From Bacteroidales bacterium (GTDB lineage Bacteria > Bacteroidota > Bacteroidia > Bacteroidales > UBA932), in NCBI GenBank assembly GCA_017631875.1, contig JAGBSL010000025.1:1-64000 (forward strand): 64,000 bases of DNA. The letters are read 5' to 3'. The first letter of the stretch is position 1; every line of letters begins with the position of its first letter. This document shows, piece by piece, positions 9,794-18,843 of this stretch. The notes beneath the pieces were generated by a model. That model was not told the origin of the DNA and did not search any database. It saw only the letters and a program-made list of their open reading frames with translations. A program made the position numbers and the translations under genes.

Positions 9794-10873
9794 ATGAAAA
9801 GAATATTAATCGTTTTTGCAGCGCTGGTGCTTCTGGCTTCCGGCGCACAGGCCCAGGAAAAGGGCTCTAAGAACTATGTCATCGGATTCTATAACCTTGA
9901 GAATCTGTTTGATACATACAACGATCCGGCAAAGAACGACGAGGAATTCCTTCCTGATGGAAAGAACCAGTGGACTGAGGTGAAGTACCAGAAGAAGCTT
10001 CAGAACATGGCCAAGGTCATCAGGAGCATGAAGGAGGAAAACGGTGCATGGCACGCCCTTCTTGGAGTTTCCGAGATCGAGAACCGTCTTGTGCTTGAGG
10101 ACCTGGTTATGGAACCTCAGATTGCAGAGGCAAACTACCAGATCATCCACTATGACGGTCCGGACCGTCGTGGTGTGGACGTGGCCCTGCTTTACAAGCC
10201 GGAGGTGTTCACCTTCCTTGACAGCGAGTCGATTCCGTTCACATTCGAGGGCAGCTCTATCGACTGGATCCAGTCGCAGGAGGAACGTGACTACTTCAGG
10301 ACACGTGATATCCTGATGGTTCATGGCCTTATCGACGGCGAGCACTTCGCCATCTATGTTGCTCACCTTCCTTCGCGCGCCGGCGGAAAGAAGGGCGGCA
10401 ACCAGCTCCGCGACCGCGGCGGCGAGATCATGTATAACCATGCAATGATGATGCAGCAGAAGTATCCTGGCATCAAGATCGTGTGCATGGGCGATATGAA
10501 CGATAATCCTACAGACCCGTCTATGGCGGAGTATCTCCATGGAAGAGAGTTCAGGGAAGATGTGACCGATGTTGATTTCTTCTGTCCTTTCACATCAATG
10601 CTCAAGGCCGGCTTCGGTTCGCTTGCATATCAGGGAGTATGGAGCATCTATGACCTTCTTTTGGTGAACAATGCCCTTGCAAACCCTGCAGAGGGCTCAT
10701 TCGGCCTACGTCAGCTCCATAAGAAAGGTTACTATGGACGTGTATATAACCCTGCCTTCCTGACCAACCAGAAGGGCCAGTACAAGGGCACTCCGTTCAG
10801 GACATTCTCCAACGGAGCGTTCATCGGAGGCTACAGTGACCACTATCCGACTTATATTGTAATTACCAAATAG
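9794..10873 (+). CDS. Secreted endonuclease/exonuclease/phosphatase-fold enzyme
   Basis: The ATG at 9794 gives a cleavable signal peptide, MKRILIVFAALVLLASGAQA. The 359-residue product has the EEP (DNase I-like) motifs: YNLENLFDT near the N-terminus, the metal-binding Glu in LLGVSEIEN, VAHLPSR, CMGDMNDNP, and the C-terminal GGYSDHYP. Members cleave phosphodiester or phosphate ester bonds in nucleic acids, inositol phosphates or lipids. Next to the NUC1 nuclease, nucleic acid is the most likely substrate (inference). Same operon as the nuclease (5 bp gap). Confidence 0.85.
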   Translation: MKRILIVFAALVLLASGAQAQEKGSKNYVIGFYNLENLFDTYNDPAKNDEEFLPDGKNQWTEVKYQKKLQNMAKVIRSMKEENGAWHALLGVSEIENRLVLEDLVMEPQIAEANYQIIHYDGPDRRGVDVALLYKPEVFTFLDSESIPFTFEGSSIDWIQSQEERDYFRTRDILMVHGLIDGEHFAIYVAHLPSRAGGKKGGNQLRDRGGEIMYNHAMMMQQKYPGIKIVCMGDMNDNPTDPSMAEYLHGREFREDVTDVDFFCPFTSMLKAGFGSLAYQGVWSIYDLLLVNNALANPAEGSFGLRQLHKKGYYGRVYNPAFLTNQKGQYKGTPFRTFSNGAFIGGYSDHYPTYIVITK

Positions 10874-10878
10874 TGAAA

Positions 10879-10973
10879 GAGATTGCCACGTCGCTGCGCT
10901 CCTCGCAATGACGTGTGTAAATTGATCGTTTATACGTCATTGCGAGGAATCCGAAGGATGACGTGGCAATCTC
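10879..10973. repeat. Nested palindromic intergenic repeat, copy 1
   Basis: Outer arms GAGATTGCCACGTC (10879-10892) and GACGTGGCAATCTC (10960-10973) and inner arms CCTCGCAATGACGT (10901-10914) and ACGTCATTGCGAGG (10934-10947). This is a repeat type widely scattered in Bacteroidota genomes. It starts 6 bp after the EEP gene stop and can act as a transcript end. A related copy lies at 13959-14105, so the TonB receptor gene is bracketed by two copies. Confidence 0.85.
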
Positions 10974-10988
10974 CACAACAGTAAAAAT

Positions 10989-13952
10989 ATGATAAAGAAA
11001 CTATTTTTAACAATTGCAGCAGTGCTTTGCTCGGCGGCTCTCTTCGCTCAGAGGAGCGACTTCGGAGGAGTTACAGGTACGGTAGTGAACCGTGCAGGCA
11101 GGGCACCGATCGCCGGCGCCGAGCTGACCCTTTCGCAGGGCGGTGACAAGGTCGCTTCGGCTACGTCTGATGCTGACGGAAAGTTCCTCATGGAGAATCT
11201 TCCGAACGGCATGTACGACATGAAGGTTGTGGCTCCGGGCTTCCTGGATGCCAATGTGAACGTGACTATCGAAGGCTATGTGAAGGACCTTATCTTCGTA
11301 GGTATGATCATAGAGCAGGTGGTTACCGAGGTTGATGATTCAAACTTTGCGGAGTTCGATATGGACGACTCGGGCTTCGAGGATGCTCCTTCTATCCTCT
11401 TCGGATCGAACGACCCGTTCACCAACATCGCAAGCTTCGGATTCAGCAACATCCGCTTCAAGAACAGAGGTTATACAAATGAGTCTCAGGATGTTTACCT
11501 CAGCGGCATCAGAATGAACGACGCTATCACAGGCTACTCTCCATTCTCTCTCTGGAGCGGTCTTAATGAGGCCATGAGGGCAAAGGAGACAACTGTGGGT
11601 AACGAGGTATCAGACTACGGATTCGGAGGATACAACGGTGTGACCAATATCCACGCGATGCCGTCAAGCGTACGCACAGGCTGGAGATTCAGCGCACTGA
11701 CAAACAGCGCCCTCTACCGTCTCCGCCTCATGGCGACATACGCTTCAGGCGAGCTTGACAACGGTTGGTCATACGCTTTCAACGTGTCTGCGCGTATCGG
11801 TGGAAACGACTGGGTTGACGGTGTGTTCTATCGCAACTTTGCATACTATGCAGGTGTTGAGAAGAAGTTCGGCGACATCCACCGCCTCAGTCTCGTGACC
11901 TTCGCGGCACCTGGCCAGCGCGGCGCACAGAACGCTTCGACTCAGGAGGTTTACGACATGATGGGCGACAACATGTATAACTCCAACTGGGGTTATCAGA
12001 ACGGAAGAGTCCGTAATGCACGTGTCCGTAAGACATTCGAGCCTATCACCATCCTCAAGTATACTGCAACTCCAACAGACAACCTCGAGGCTTCGGCGAC
12101 GCTCCTCTGGAGAACCGGTAAGAACGGATACACTGCCATGGACTGGTATGATGCACCGGATCCACGTCCGGATTACTACCGTAACCTTCCGAGCTACTAT
12201 TGGATGGATGATCCTGACTACGGCCGCCAGAACGCAGAAAAGGCAGCATGGGCTCAGTATGCATGGGAGGAGAACATTCCTGAGTATGCCCACCTCAACT
12301 GGGACAGACTCTATAATGTGAACTGGAATAACCTTGACGCCAATGGTGTGGCACGCTCCAAGTATGTGCTCGAGGAGCGTCGCGTGGACCAGAACGATAT
12401 CAATCTCGGTGCTAACGTTAAGTGGAATGCAAGCAAGGCGTTCACTGTTACAGGTGGCATCAACTACAAGTGGAACCGCACTGAGTACTATAAGATCCTC
12501 GACGATCTTCTCGGCGGTAACTACTATGTGAACATCGACCAGTTCGCAGAGCGTGACTTCGCTTCTAATCAGGCTATGGTTCAGAATGACCTGGATTATT
12601 ATCTGGCTCATGGACAGGCACAGGTTCTCGTTCAGGGCGACAAGTACGGCTATGATTACTATGCAAATGTCCGCAAGGCAGACATCTGGGCTAACGGATC
12701 GCTCGACCTCGGCGGATTCAAGGCAAACCTTGCGCTCCAGGCAGGATATGAGACATTCTGGAGAGAGGGTCTCGTGAGAAAGGGTCTCTTCCCAGGTCTT
12801 AACGATGACGGAACTGAGTTCATGGTGGACGGAAAGAGCCTTACTTCATATGAGACTGTAAACGGCGAGCTTGTCCCTATCACTTCGAAGGGCAAGTCTG
12901 CGGTTTCAGACTTCTTCACATATTCTGGAAAGCTCGGTCTTCAGTACCATTTCGTGGGCGGTCACAGAATTTATGCTAACGCAGCTTACTTCAATGACGC
13001 TCCTACATTCGCTCAGTCATTCATCTCGCCTCGTACAAGAAACTCTCTTGTACCGAACCTCGAGACAATGAAGACCATCTCTACTGACCTGAACTACCAG
13101 TTCAGCAGCAACGGATACAATGTGCGCGTGACCGGATTCTTTACCAAGATCATGGACCAGACAGACATGATGAGCTTCTACGATGACTCGCAGAACTCGT
13201 TCACAAACTTCGCCATGAGCGGCATCGACCAGCGTCATATGGGTATCGAGCTCGGATTCAAGGTTCCTCTTCCAGTACAGGGACTCTCTGTCGAGGGTGC
13301 TCTCAGCTGGGGCGAGTACATCTATACTTCGACTCCACGCATGACCCAGACAGTGGATAACAGCGCAGAGATCGTTCATGATAATGCGCCTGTTCCTTAC
13401 TGGGCAAGCCATCCGATCTACAAGAAGTACACTGATGACTTCGGCTCAGTGGCATACGAGACAGATGCTGACGGCAACTATATCGTAGAGAAGAACCAGA
13501 AGCACTATGTGCCTTCTACTCCTCAGCTTGCGGCTGACCTCGGTCTTAACTACCGTACAAATTCATACTGGTTCTTCGAGATCGATGCCCAGTACTTTGC
13601 TAAGTCATATCTCGATATGAACCCAGGTTACAGGACTGACCTTGCTGTGAACGGACCTGACGGAGTATTTACTCCGGTTGAGGTCGAGTACATGGCCGCT
13701 CAGGAGGAGTTCAAGCCTGTATTCCTGCTTAACGCAAGCATCGGAAAGTCATGGTACATCGACCGCAAGTATAACTTCGGATTCTCTATGAACATCCAGA
13801 ACATCACCAACAATAAGTGGGTGAAGACAGGAGGTTACGAGCAGACCCGTCTGATCGACTCAGAGAGCGCAGAGCGTTTCTACCGCTTCGATTCGAAGTA
13901 CTTCTACATGCAGGGAATTAATTATATGTTGAACCTCTATTTCCGATTCTAG
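10989..13952 (+). CDS. TonB-dependent receptor with carboxypeptidase-like N-terminal domain
   Basis: A 987-residue outer membrane receptor. It has signal peptide MIKKLFLTIAAVLCSAALFA, a CarboxypepD_reg-like beta-sandwich (~25-105, GVTGTVVNRAGRAPIAGAEL), a plug domain (~110-235, with NIRFKNRGYTNESQDVYLSG) and a C-terminal 22-strand barrel ending in the aromatic NLYFRF. No obvious TonB box or SusD partner is seen. With the DUF5689 lipoprotein next downstream it may form a receptor/lipoprotein pair importing a product of the upstream nuclease and phosphodiesterase-fold enzyme (inference). Confidence 0.9.
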   Translation: MIKKLFLTIAAVLCSAALFAQRSDFGGVTGTVVNRAGRAPIAGAELTLSQGGDKVASATSDADGKFLMENLPNGMYDMKVVAPGFLDANVNVTIEGYVKDLIFVGMIIEQVVTEVDDSNFAEFDMDDSGFEDAPSILFGSNDPFTNIASFGFSNIRFKNRGYTNESQDVYLSGIRMNDAITGYSPFSLWSGLNEAMRAKETTVGNEVSDYGFGGYNGVTNIHAMPSSVRTGWRFSALTNSALYRLRLMATYASGELDNGWSYAFNVSARIGGNDWVDGVFYRNFAYYAGVEKKFGDIHRLSLVTFAAPGQRGAQNASTQEVYDMMGDNMYNSNWGYQNGRVRNARVRKTFEPITILKYTATPTDNLEASATLLWRTGKNGYTAMDWYDAPDPRPDYYRNLPSYYWMDDPDYGRQNAEKAAWAQYAWEENIPEYAHLNWDRLYNVNWNNLDANGVARSKYVLEERRVDQNDINLGANVKWNASKAFTVTGGINYKWNRTEYYKILDDLLGGNYYVNIDQFAERDFASNQAMVQNDLDYYLAHGQAQVLVQGDKYGYDYYANVRKADIWANGSLDLGGFKANLALQAGYETFWREGLVRKGLFPGLNDDGTEFMVDGKSLTSYETVNGELVPITSKGKSAVSDFFTYSGKLGLQYHFVGGHRIYANAAYFNDAPTFAQSFISPRTRNSLVPNLETMKTISTDLNYQFSSNGYNVRVTGFFTKIMDQTDMMSFYDDSQNSFTNFAMSGIDQRHMGIELGFKVPLPVQGLSVEGALSWGEYIYTSTPRMTQTVDNSAEIVHDNAPVPYWASHPIYKKYTDDFGSVAYETDADGNYIVEKNQKHYVPSTPQLAADLGLNYRTNSYWFFEIDAQYFAKSYLDMNPGYRTDLAVNGPDGVFTPVEVEYMAAQEEFKPVFLLNASIGKSWYIDRKYNFGFSMNIQNITNNKWVKTGGYEQTRLIDSESAERFYRFDSKYFYMQGINYMLNLYFRF

Positions 13953-13958
13953 TACTAA

Positions 13959-14105
13959 AGATTGCCACGTCGCTGCGCTCCTCGCAATGACGTGATGCGC
14001 ATCTCGCCAGGCAAGTCACAAATACGGCGCATAAAGCAAGTCACAAATGTGACGGACCAGGTAAATGCATACGTCATTGCGAGGGCTGAAAGCCCGTGGC
14101 AATCT
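13959..14105. repeat. Nested palindromic intergenic repeat, copy 2 (expanded)
   Basis: The left half (13959-13993) starts AGATTGCCACGTCGCTGC and the right half (14071-14105) ends GCCCGTGGCAATCT, as in copy 1 but with a 77-bp interior instead of ~20 bp. The interior carries two 13-bp direct repeats, GCAAGTCACAAAT, at 14011-14023 and 14036-14048. It begins 6 bp after the receptor stop codon. Confidence 0.8.
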
Positions 14106-14120
14106 GTAACACGAAAAGTT

Positions 14121-15215
14121 ATGAAAAGAATTTATATAGCAATATTGGCAGCAGCGGCGCTCTTCGCAGGATGCGAGGAGTTCCAGCCGGTGATCAACCA
14201 GGGCAGATATCCTGATCCTGCGCAGGAGAAGCTCTACACCGACGATGATTTCGGAAAGTTCACTCCGATCTCTGAGGTGAAGCAGATGTATGTCGACAAC
14301 GGCAGCAAACCTTACGACATAACAAAGCACTGCGTTATCAAGGGTCAGATCATCACTTCTGACCAGACAGGTAACATCTATAAGAGCTTCTATATCCAGG
14401 ATGCTACAGGCGGTATCGAGATCAAGATCGGAAAGAGCGGTCTCTATAACGATTATAAGGTAGGTCAGTGGATCTATGTAGACTGTACTGACCTTACAGT
14501 AGGAAGCTATGAGGGCATGCTCCAGATCGGCTACAAGGACGAGACAGGAGAATATGAGACAGCATATTTCGAGCATTCTGCAATTATCGACCAGCACGTC
14601 TTCAAGGGTGCGATGGCTGATGAGAAGGAGATCATCAAGCCTGTAACCATCTCTGGTAACCAGATCTATGATGAGAAGTATCTCGGTACCCTCGTGACTA
14701 TCGAGGGCTGCAAGTACTCTAACCTTGTGTTCCTTATCGGCTACATCGATCCTAACATCGTGAAGGAGTCGGACAAGAAGTCTAACTGGAACCGTTTCTT
14801 CCTTGATGAGGAGGACGGTCATAACTGGAACATCACCTCATGGGCAATGTCCGAGAGCTGCTTCAAGATGCATGTCGATAATGGCGACTTCGATGCGGCA
14901 GTGATGAATGATGGTGTGACAGTAGGCGAGCGCAAGAGTCTTATCAAGCCTCAGCCTTACACCATGAACCAGTTCTTCGAGATGCCAGGTCTTTCCGGCA
15001 ATCAGAGATTCCTTCAGGTACGTTCAAGCGGATATGCGAAATGGGCTGACGTGAATATTCCTGAGGCTGTCCTCAACGGTGAGGCTACCGTAACCTTTAC
15101 CGGTGTTCTCACAAAGTTCGAGAATGACCGACAGTTCACCCTCATCGACCTGAACGGCGTGAAGAAGGCTGACGGTTCACCTTGGTATGACGCAAACAAT
15201 AAAGAAATCAGATAA
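14121..15215 (+). CDS. DUF5689-type lipoprotein
   Basis: The ATG at 14121 is chosen because it starts a clean lipoprotein signal, MKRIYIAILAAAALFAGC (Cys18); the frame is open upstream to 13962 but only through the intergenic repeat. The 364-residue product carries a DUF5689/OB-like module with FYIQDATGGIEIKIGKSG and YVDCTDLTVGSYEGMLQIG, then a second similar half. The same motif type occurs in the large BACON lipoprotein at 5724. Probably the surface partner of the TonB receptor upstream. The next gene starts 2 bp after its stop. Confidence 0.8.
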   Translation: MKRIYIAILAAAALFAGCEEFQPVINQGRYPDPAQEKLYTDDDFGKFTPISEVKQMYVDNGSKPYDITKHCVIKGQIITSDQTGNIYKSFYIQDATGGIEIKIGKSGLYNDYKVGQWIYVDCTDLTVGSYEGMLQIGYKDETGEYETAYFEHSAIIDQHVFKGAMADEKEIIKPVTISGNQIYDEKYLGTLVTIEGCKYSNLVFLIGYIDPNIVKESDKKSNWNRFFLDEEDGHNWNITSWAMSESCFKMHVDNGDFDAAVMNDGVTVGERKSLIKPQPYTMNQFFEMPGLSGNQRFLQVRSSGYAKWADVNIPEAVLNGEATVTFTGVLTKFENDRQFTLIDLNGVKKADGSPWYDANNKEIR

Positions 15216-15217
15216 AC

Positions 15218-17245
15218 ATGAAAAAACTTTCACTTATCGCTACAGTAGCTATGGCAGCAGTTGCATGCAACACGACAAATCCTCTGATCGAAGGATGGGA
15301 TACCCCTTACGGAATTCCTGATTTCGGTGCAATAAAGGAGAAGCATTACATCCCTGCGCTCGAGGCAGGTATCGCTCAGCAGCAGGCAGAGATCGACGCT
15401 ATCATCGCAAACGAGGAGGCTCCTACATTTGCAAATGTAGTCGAGGCTTATGAGGCATCGGGTGCTATCCTTGACCGCGTTGTCGGCGTTCTCTTCAACC
15501 TTTCAGAGACTGATGGAACAGATGCTCTCAATGCAGTTATGGAGCAGGCTCTCCCTATGCTTTCTTCGCACTCGGACAACATCACTATGAACCCTGCGTT
15601 CTTCGCTAAGGTTGATGCCCTTTATCAGGACATCGAGAATCTCGGCCTCAACCAGGAACAGAAGATGGCACTCAAGAAGCTCCACAACAGCTTCGTAAGC
15701 AACGGTATCGCTCTTGACGAGGCTTCTCAGGCACGCATGCGCGAGATCAATGCAGAGCTTTCATCTCTTTCAAACACATTCGGAAACCGTCTCCTCGCAG
15801 AGAACAACGCTTTCGCAGCTGAGTTCGGCGTGACCATTTCAGAGTACGGCGAGGCAATGGCAGCGACAGCTGACCGCGCTCTCCGTGAGAAGATGTTCAG
15901 AGCATACGCTTCACGCGGCAACAACGGCAATGAGAATGATACAAAGGACCTCATCATGAAGATGATGGCTCTCCGTATCGAGAAGGCTAACCTTCTCGGT
16001 TACGAGAACCCAGCCCAGATGATCCTCAACGACAAGATGGCAGGCAATCCTGAGACTGTGGACACATTCCTCGCAGGCATCATCGCTCCGGCTGTCGAGA
16101 AGGCTAAGGCTGAGATCGTGGACATGCAGGCTATCATGGACCAGGACATCGCTGCAGGTCTTCTTCCTGAGGGATCGAAGATCGAGGCTTGGGACTGGGC
16201 TTACTATACTGAGAAGGTGCGTGTAGCTAAGTACGCTCTCGATGAGGAGCAGACAAAGCCATACTTCCAGATGGAGAATGTTCGTCAGGGTGTGTTCGAC
16301 CTTACAACAAAGCTCTTCGGTCTTCAGTATGAGAAGCTTGAGGGTATCCCTACATACCATGCTGACGTAGAGGGATTCAAGGTTATGGACGCTGACGGTT
16401 CGCTTATCGGTGTGATCCTTACCGACTACTTCCCACGCAGCACAAAGAGAGGCGGCGCATGGATGAACAACTTCGTTAACCAGGAGATCGTCAACGGTGT
16501 TGAGATCCGTCCTGTAATCGTAAACGTAGGTAACTTCGCGAAGCCGGTTGACGGCAAGCCTTCGCTCATGACCCTCGACCAGGTGGAGACACTCTTCCAT
16601 GAGTACGGACATGCACTTCACGGCCTCCTCAGCCAGTGTACATACAAGAGCGTTGCAGGTACATCTGTAGCACGCGACTTCGTGGAGCTTCCTTCGCAGA
16701 TCATGGAGAACTGGGCATTCCAGCCAGAGGTTCTTGCTACATATGCACGTCACTATGAGACAGGCGAGATCATCCCTGCAGAACTCGTGGAGAAGATCAA
16801 CGCTACAGGTACATTCAACCAGGGCTTCATGACCACAGAGCTTGCAGCTGCTGCCATCCTCGACCTCAAGTGGCACATGCTCGAGTCACTTCCTGTCATT
16901 TCGAGCGAAGTCGAGAAATCTTTCGTAGAAGAGTTCGAGGCAAAGGCATGCGCAGAGATGGGTCTCATCGACGAGATCATCCCACGTTACCGCACAACAT
17001 ACTTCGCCCACATCTTCAGCGGCGGATACAGCGCAGGTTACTACAGCTACCTCTGGGCAGAGGTGCTTGACAAGGATGCATTCGAACTCTTCATGGAGAA
17101 GGGCATCTTCGACGCTGAGACAGCAATGTCATTCCGCAAGAATGTCCTCGAGAAGGGTGGCAGCGACGAGCCGATGGATCTCTACCGCCGCTTCCGTGGC
17201 GCAGATCCGGACCCTGCAGCCCTAACTCGTGCTCGCGGTCTCTAA
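15218..17245 (+). CDS. M3 family metallopeptidase (Dcp-like) lipoprotein
   Basis: A 675-residue thermolysin-fold peptidase with the zinc motif HEYGH (His461, Glu462, His465) and downstream VARDFVELPSQIMENW, the M3 signature around the third ligand. The N-terminus MKKLSLIATVAMAAVAC predicts a lipoprotein, so it acts in the periplasm or at the surface, on oligopeptides. Length fits dipeptidyl carboxypeptidase (Dcp/OpdA) relatives. Residues 558-569 (LPVISSEVEKSF) do not look like family sequence and come from a repeat inserted in frame. The catalytic core and the C-terminal helices after it are intact, so the enzyme is probably still active. Confidence 0.9.
   Translation: MKKLSLIATVAMAAVACNTTNPLIEGWDTPYGIPDFGAIKEKHYIPALEAGIAQQQAEIDAIIANEEAPTFANVVEAYEASGAILDRVVGVLFNLSETDGTDALNAVMEQALPMLSSHSDNITMNPAFFAKVDALYQDIENLGLNQEQKMALKKLHNSFVSNGIALDEASQARMREINAELSSLSNTFGNRLLAENNAFAAEFGVTISEYGEAMAATADRALREKMFRAYASRGNNGNENDTKDLIMKMMALRIEKANLLGYENPAQMILNDKMAGNPETVDTFLAGIIAPAVEKAKAEIVDMQAIMDQDIAAGLLPEGSKIEAWDWAYYTEKVRVAKYALDEEQTKPYFQMENVRQGVFDLTTKLFGLQYEKLEGIPTYHADVEGFKVMDADGSLIGVILTDYFPRSTKRGGAWMNNFVNQEIVNGVEIRPVIVNVGNFAKPVDGKPSLMTLDQVETLFHEYGHALHGLLSQCTYKSVAGTSVARDFVELPSQIMENWAFQPEVLATYARHYETGEIIPAELVEKINATGTFNQGFMTTELAAAAILDLKWHMLESLPVISSEVEKSFVEEFEAKACAEMGLIDEIIPRYRTTYFAHIFSGGYSAGYYSYLWAEVLDKDAFELFMEKGIFDAETAMSFRKNVLEKGGSDEPMDLYRRFRGADPDPAALTRARGL
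16894..16921. repeat. Dispersed repeat unit inserted in frame in the peptidase gene
   Basis: TGTCATTTCGAGCGAAGTCG and the following GAGAAATCT match a short dispersed repeat common in Bacteroidota intergenic DNA. Read in this frame it encodes PVISSEVEKS, a peptide that recurs in unrelated proteins for the same reason. It sits in a poorly conserved loop of the M3 fold. Confidence 0.7.
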
Positions 17246-17270
17246 TTCTGCATCACACAGATCTAAATAG

Positions 17271-17382
17271 CAATCGTCTCGGAAAAATCGCAATGTTTTT
17301 CCGAGACGATTGTCATTTTGCGGCCTTTTGCCAAGTTTCCCTTCATCGTCTCCGAAAAAGAGGCCAGTTTTTACAAGACAAT
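17271..17382. repeat. REPIN-like palindrome doublet 1
   Basis: A perfect palindrome with 17-bp arms (CAATCGTCTCGGAAAAA, 17271-17287; partner 17296-17312; 8-nt loop) is followed after 32 bp by a degenerate one (ATCGTCTCCGAAAAA, 17345-17359, with TTTTTACAAGACAAT, 17368-17382). Two further doublets of the same size lie at 18653 and 19767. The first palindrome also serves as a terminator after the M3 peptidase. Confidence 0.85.
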
Positions 17383-17384
17383 CC

Positions 17385-17392
17385 TATCTTTG
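17385..17392 (+). promoter_or_regulatory. -7 promoter box abutting the sialidase start
   Basis: TATCTTTG fits the TAnnTTTG box exactly but ends only 4 nt before the sialidase ATG at 17397. If used, the transcript would start at or next to the ATG and be leaderless. No clear TTTG box is seen 19-20 bp upstream. Confidence 0.5.
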
Positions 17393-17396
17393 CAAA

Positions 17397-18650
17397 ATGA
17401 AGTCATATATCAGATCCATAGTTACCGTAGCAGCCGTCCTTCTGTTGGCTGCCTCTTGCGGAGTCAAGCAGAATATCAGAGAACATGTGCTGTTCCAATC
17501 CGGTGTTGCCGACAGCATTCCTTACCGCATTCCAACTATAGCGAAGATGCATAACGGAGATATCCTCGCCTTGACTGATTACCGCCTTTGCAACATGGAT
17601 ATCGGTTATGGCAGGGTAGATATCCATGGCCGTATTTCACGTAATGGAGGAAGGGCATGGGGCGAAGAGTTCGTCCTGATCGAAGGTTCGGGAGTGTCTG
17701 GAGCGACCGACTGCGGTTTCGGTGATGCCGCTATGGTTGCTGACAGGGAGAGCGGCGATGTGCTTGTGATTATGGTCTGTGGAGAGACTGTCTATTGGCA
17801 TGAGACCACGACCAGGCAGAACCCGAACAGGGTTGCAGTTTTAAGAAGCAGCGACAACGGCAAGACATGGAGTCAGTGGGAAGAGATAACAGAATCTGTA
17901 TATACACTCTTTGATGATTCTGTTCATGGCTGTGTGCAGAGCTGCTTTGTCGGCTCGGGCAAGATATTTCAGAGCAGACAGATAAAGGTCGGAAGTCATT
18001 ATCGAATTTATGCGGCGTTGTGCGCACGCCCAAACGGCAACAGGGTAATCTACAGCGATGATTTCGGTCATACATGGCACGTCCTTGGCGGACCGGATGC
18101 TCTTCCTGTGCCGAATGGTGATGAGCCTAAATGTGAGGAACTTCCGGACGGACGCGTAATCATCAGTTCAAGAGCATGGGGAGGCCGTTATTTCAATATA
18201 TATGAATATACTGACATGGCTTCCGGAGCTGGTGCCTGGGATGAGGTAGTAGGGTCAGGAAAGAAGGTTAACGGCTGCGCGTCACTCGAAAACGCCTGCA
18301 ATGGAGAGCTTCTGATTGTCCCGGCAGTCCGCAAGGAAGACCGCAAGAAGGTCCACCTTGCACTTCAGTCAGTTCCACTGGGACCCCAACGAGCCAACGT
18401 CGGCATCTATTATAAGGAACTGCCGGAAGACATCGCATCCATCACTCCAGAATCCTTTGCTGCAAATTGGGAAAAGCCGTATCAGGTATCCGACACCACT
18501 TCCGCATACTCCACAATGCTTCAGCTGAAGAACGGTAACATCGCCTTCTACTACGAGGAATCCATCACTCTGAATGGCTGGGGCTACGACATGGTTTATA
18601 AGGAAATTCCTCTGGAAATCCTGACCTCTGGCCGCTATTTCAGTAGATAA
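17397..18650 (+). CDS. Exo-alpha-sialidase lipoprotein (GH33)
   Basis: The ATG at 17397 starts MKSYIRSIVTVAAVLLLAASC, a lipoprotein signal; frame-open sequence upstream lies in the REPIN doublet and is excluded. The 417-residue product has the sialidase Y/FRIP motif (PYRIPTIA) with the catalytic Arg, and Asp-box repeats SSDNGKTW and SDDFGHTW plus the weaker RNGGRAWG. It is a six-bladed beta-propeller releasing terminal sialic acid, probably at the cell surface. It lies beside the mannosidase operon, which fits N-glycan breakdown: sialic acid is removed first. Confidence 0.9.
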   Translation: MKSYIRSIVTVAAVLLLAASCGVKQNIREHVLFQSGVADSIPYRIPTIAKMHNGDILALTDYRLCNMDIGYGRVDIHGRISRNGGRAWGEEFVLIEGSGVSGATDCGFGDAAMVADRESGDVLVIMVCGETVYWHETTTRQNPNRVAVLRSSDNGKTWSQWEEITESVYTLFDDSVHGCVQSCFVGSGKIFQSRQIKVGSHYRIYAALCARPNGNRVIYSDDFGHTWHVLGGPDALPVPNGDEPKCEELPDGRVIISSRAWGGRYFNIYEYTDMASGAGAWDEVVGSGKKVNGCASLENACNGELLIVPAVRKEDRKKVHLALQSVPLGPQRANVGIYYKELPEDIASITPESFAANWEKPYQVSDTTSAYSTMLQLKNGNIAFYYEESITLNGWGYDMVYKEIPLEILTSGRYFSR

Positions 18651-18652
18651 AC

Positions 18653-18763
18653 AAACGTCTCGGAAAAACAATAGTGCTTTTCCGAGACGTTTATCGCTTT
18701 TCTCTATTTTGTCACCAAATTGACTATTGTCTCGGAAAAATCCTGTTGTTTTTCGAAGACGAT
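18653..18763. repeat. REPIN-like palindrome doublet 2
   Basis: A perfect palindrome with arms AAACGTCTCGGAAAA (18653-18667) and 18678-18692, then 33 bp later a diverged palindrome (18726-18740 with 18749-18763). The second one overlaps a rival 14-bp perfect hairpin, TCCTGTTGTTTTTC (18741-18754) with GAAAAACAACAGGA (18764-18777). Same order as doublet 1 (perfect then imperfect). It lies between sialidase and transposase genes. Confidence 0.85.
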
Positions 18764-18843
18764 GAAAAACAACAGGACTTTAAAAAAAGTTTTTCTCTTT
18801 TTTTAACACTTAGTCAAAATATCGTCATAGATTAGGTGCAAAA

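Noticed and set aside
13962..14120. N-terminal extension of the DUF5689 lipoprotein
   Set aside because: It translates the intergenic palindromic repeat; the signal peptide begins at 14121.
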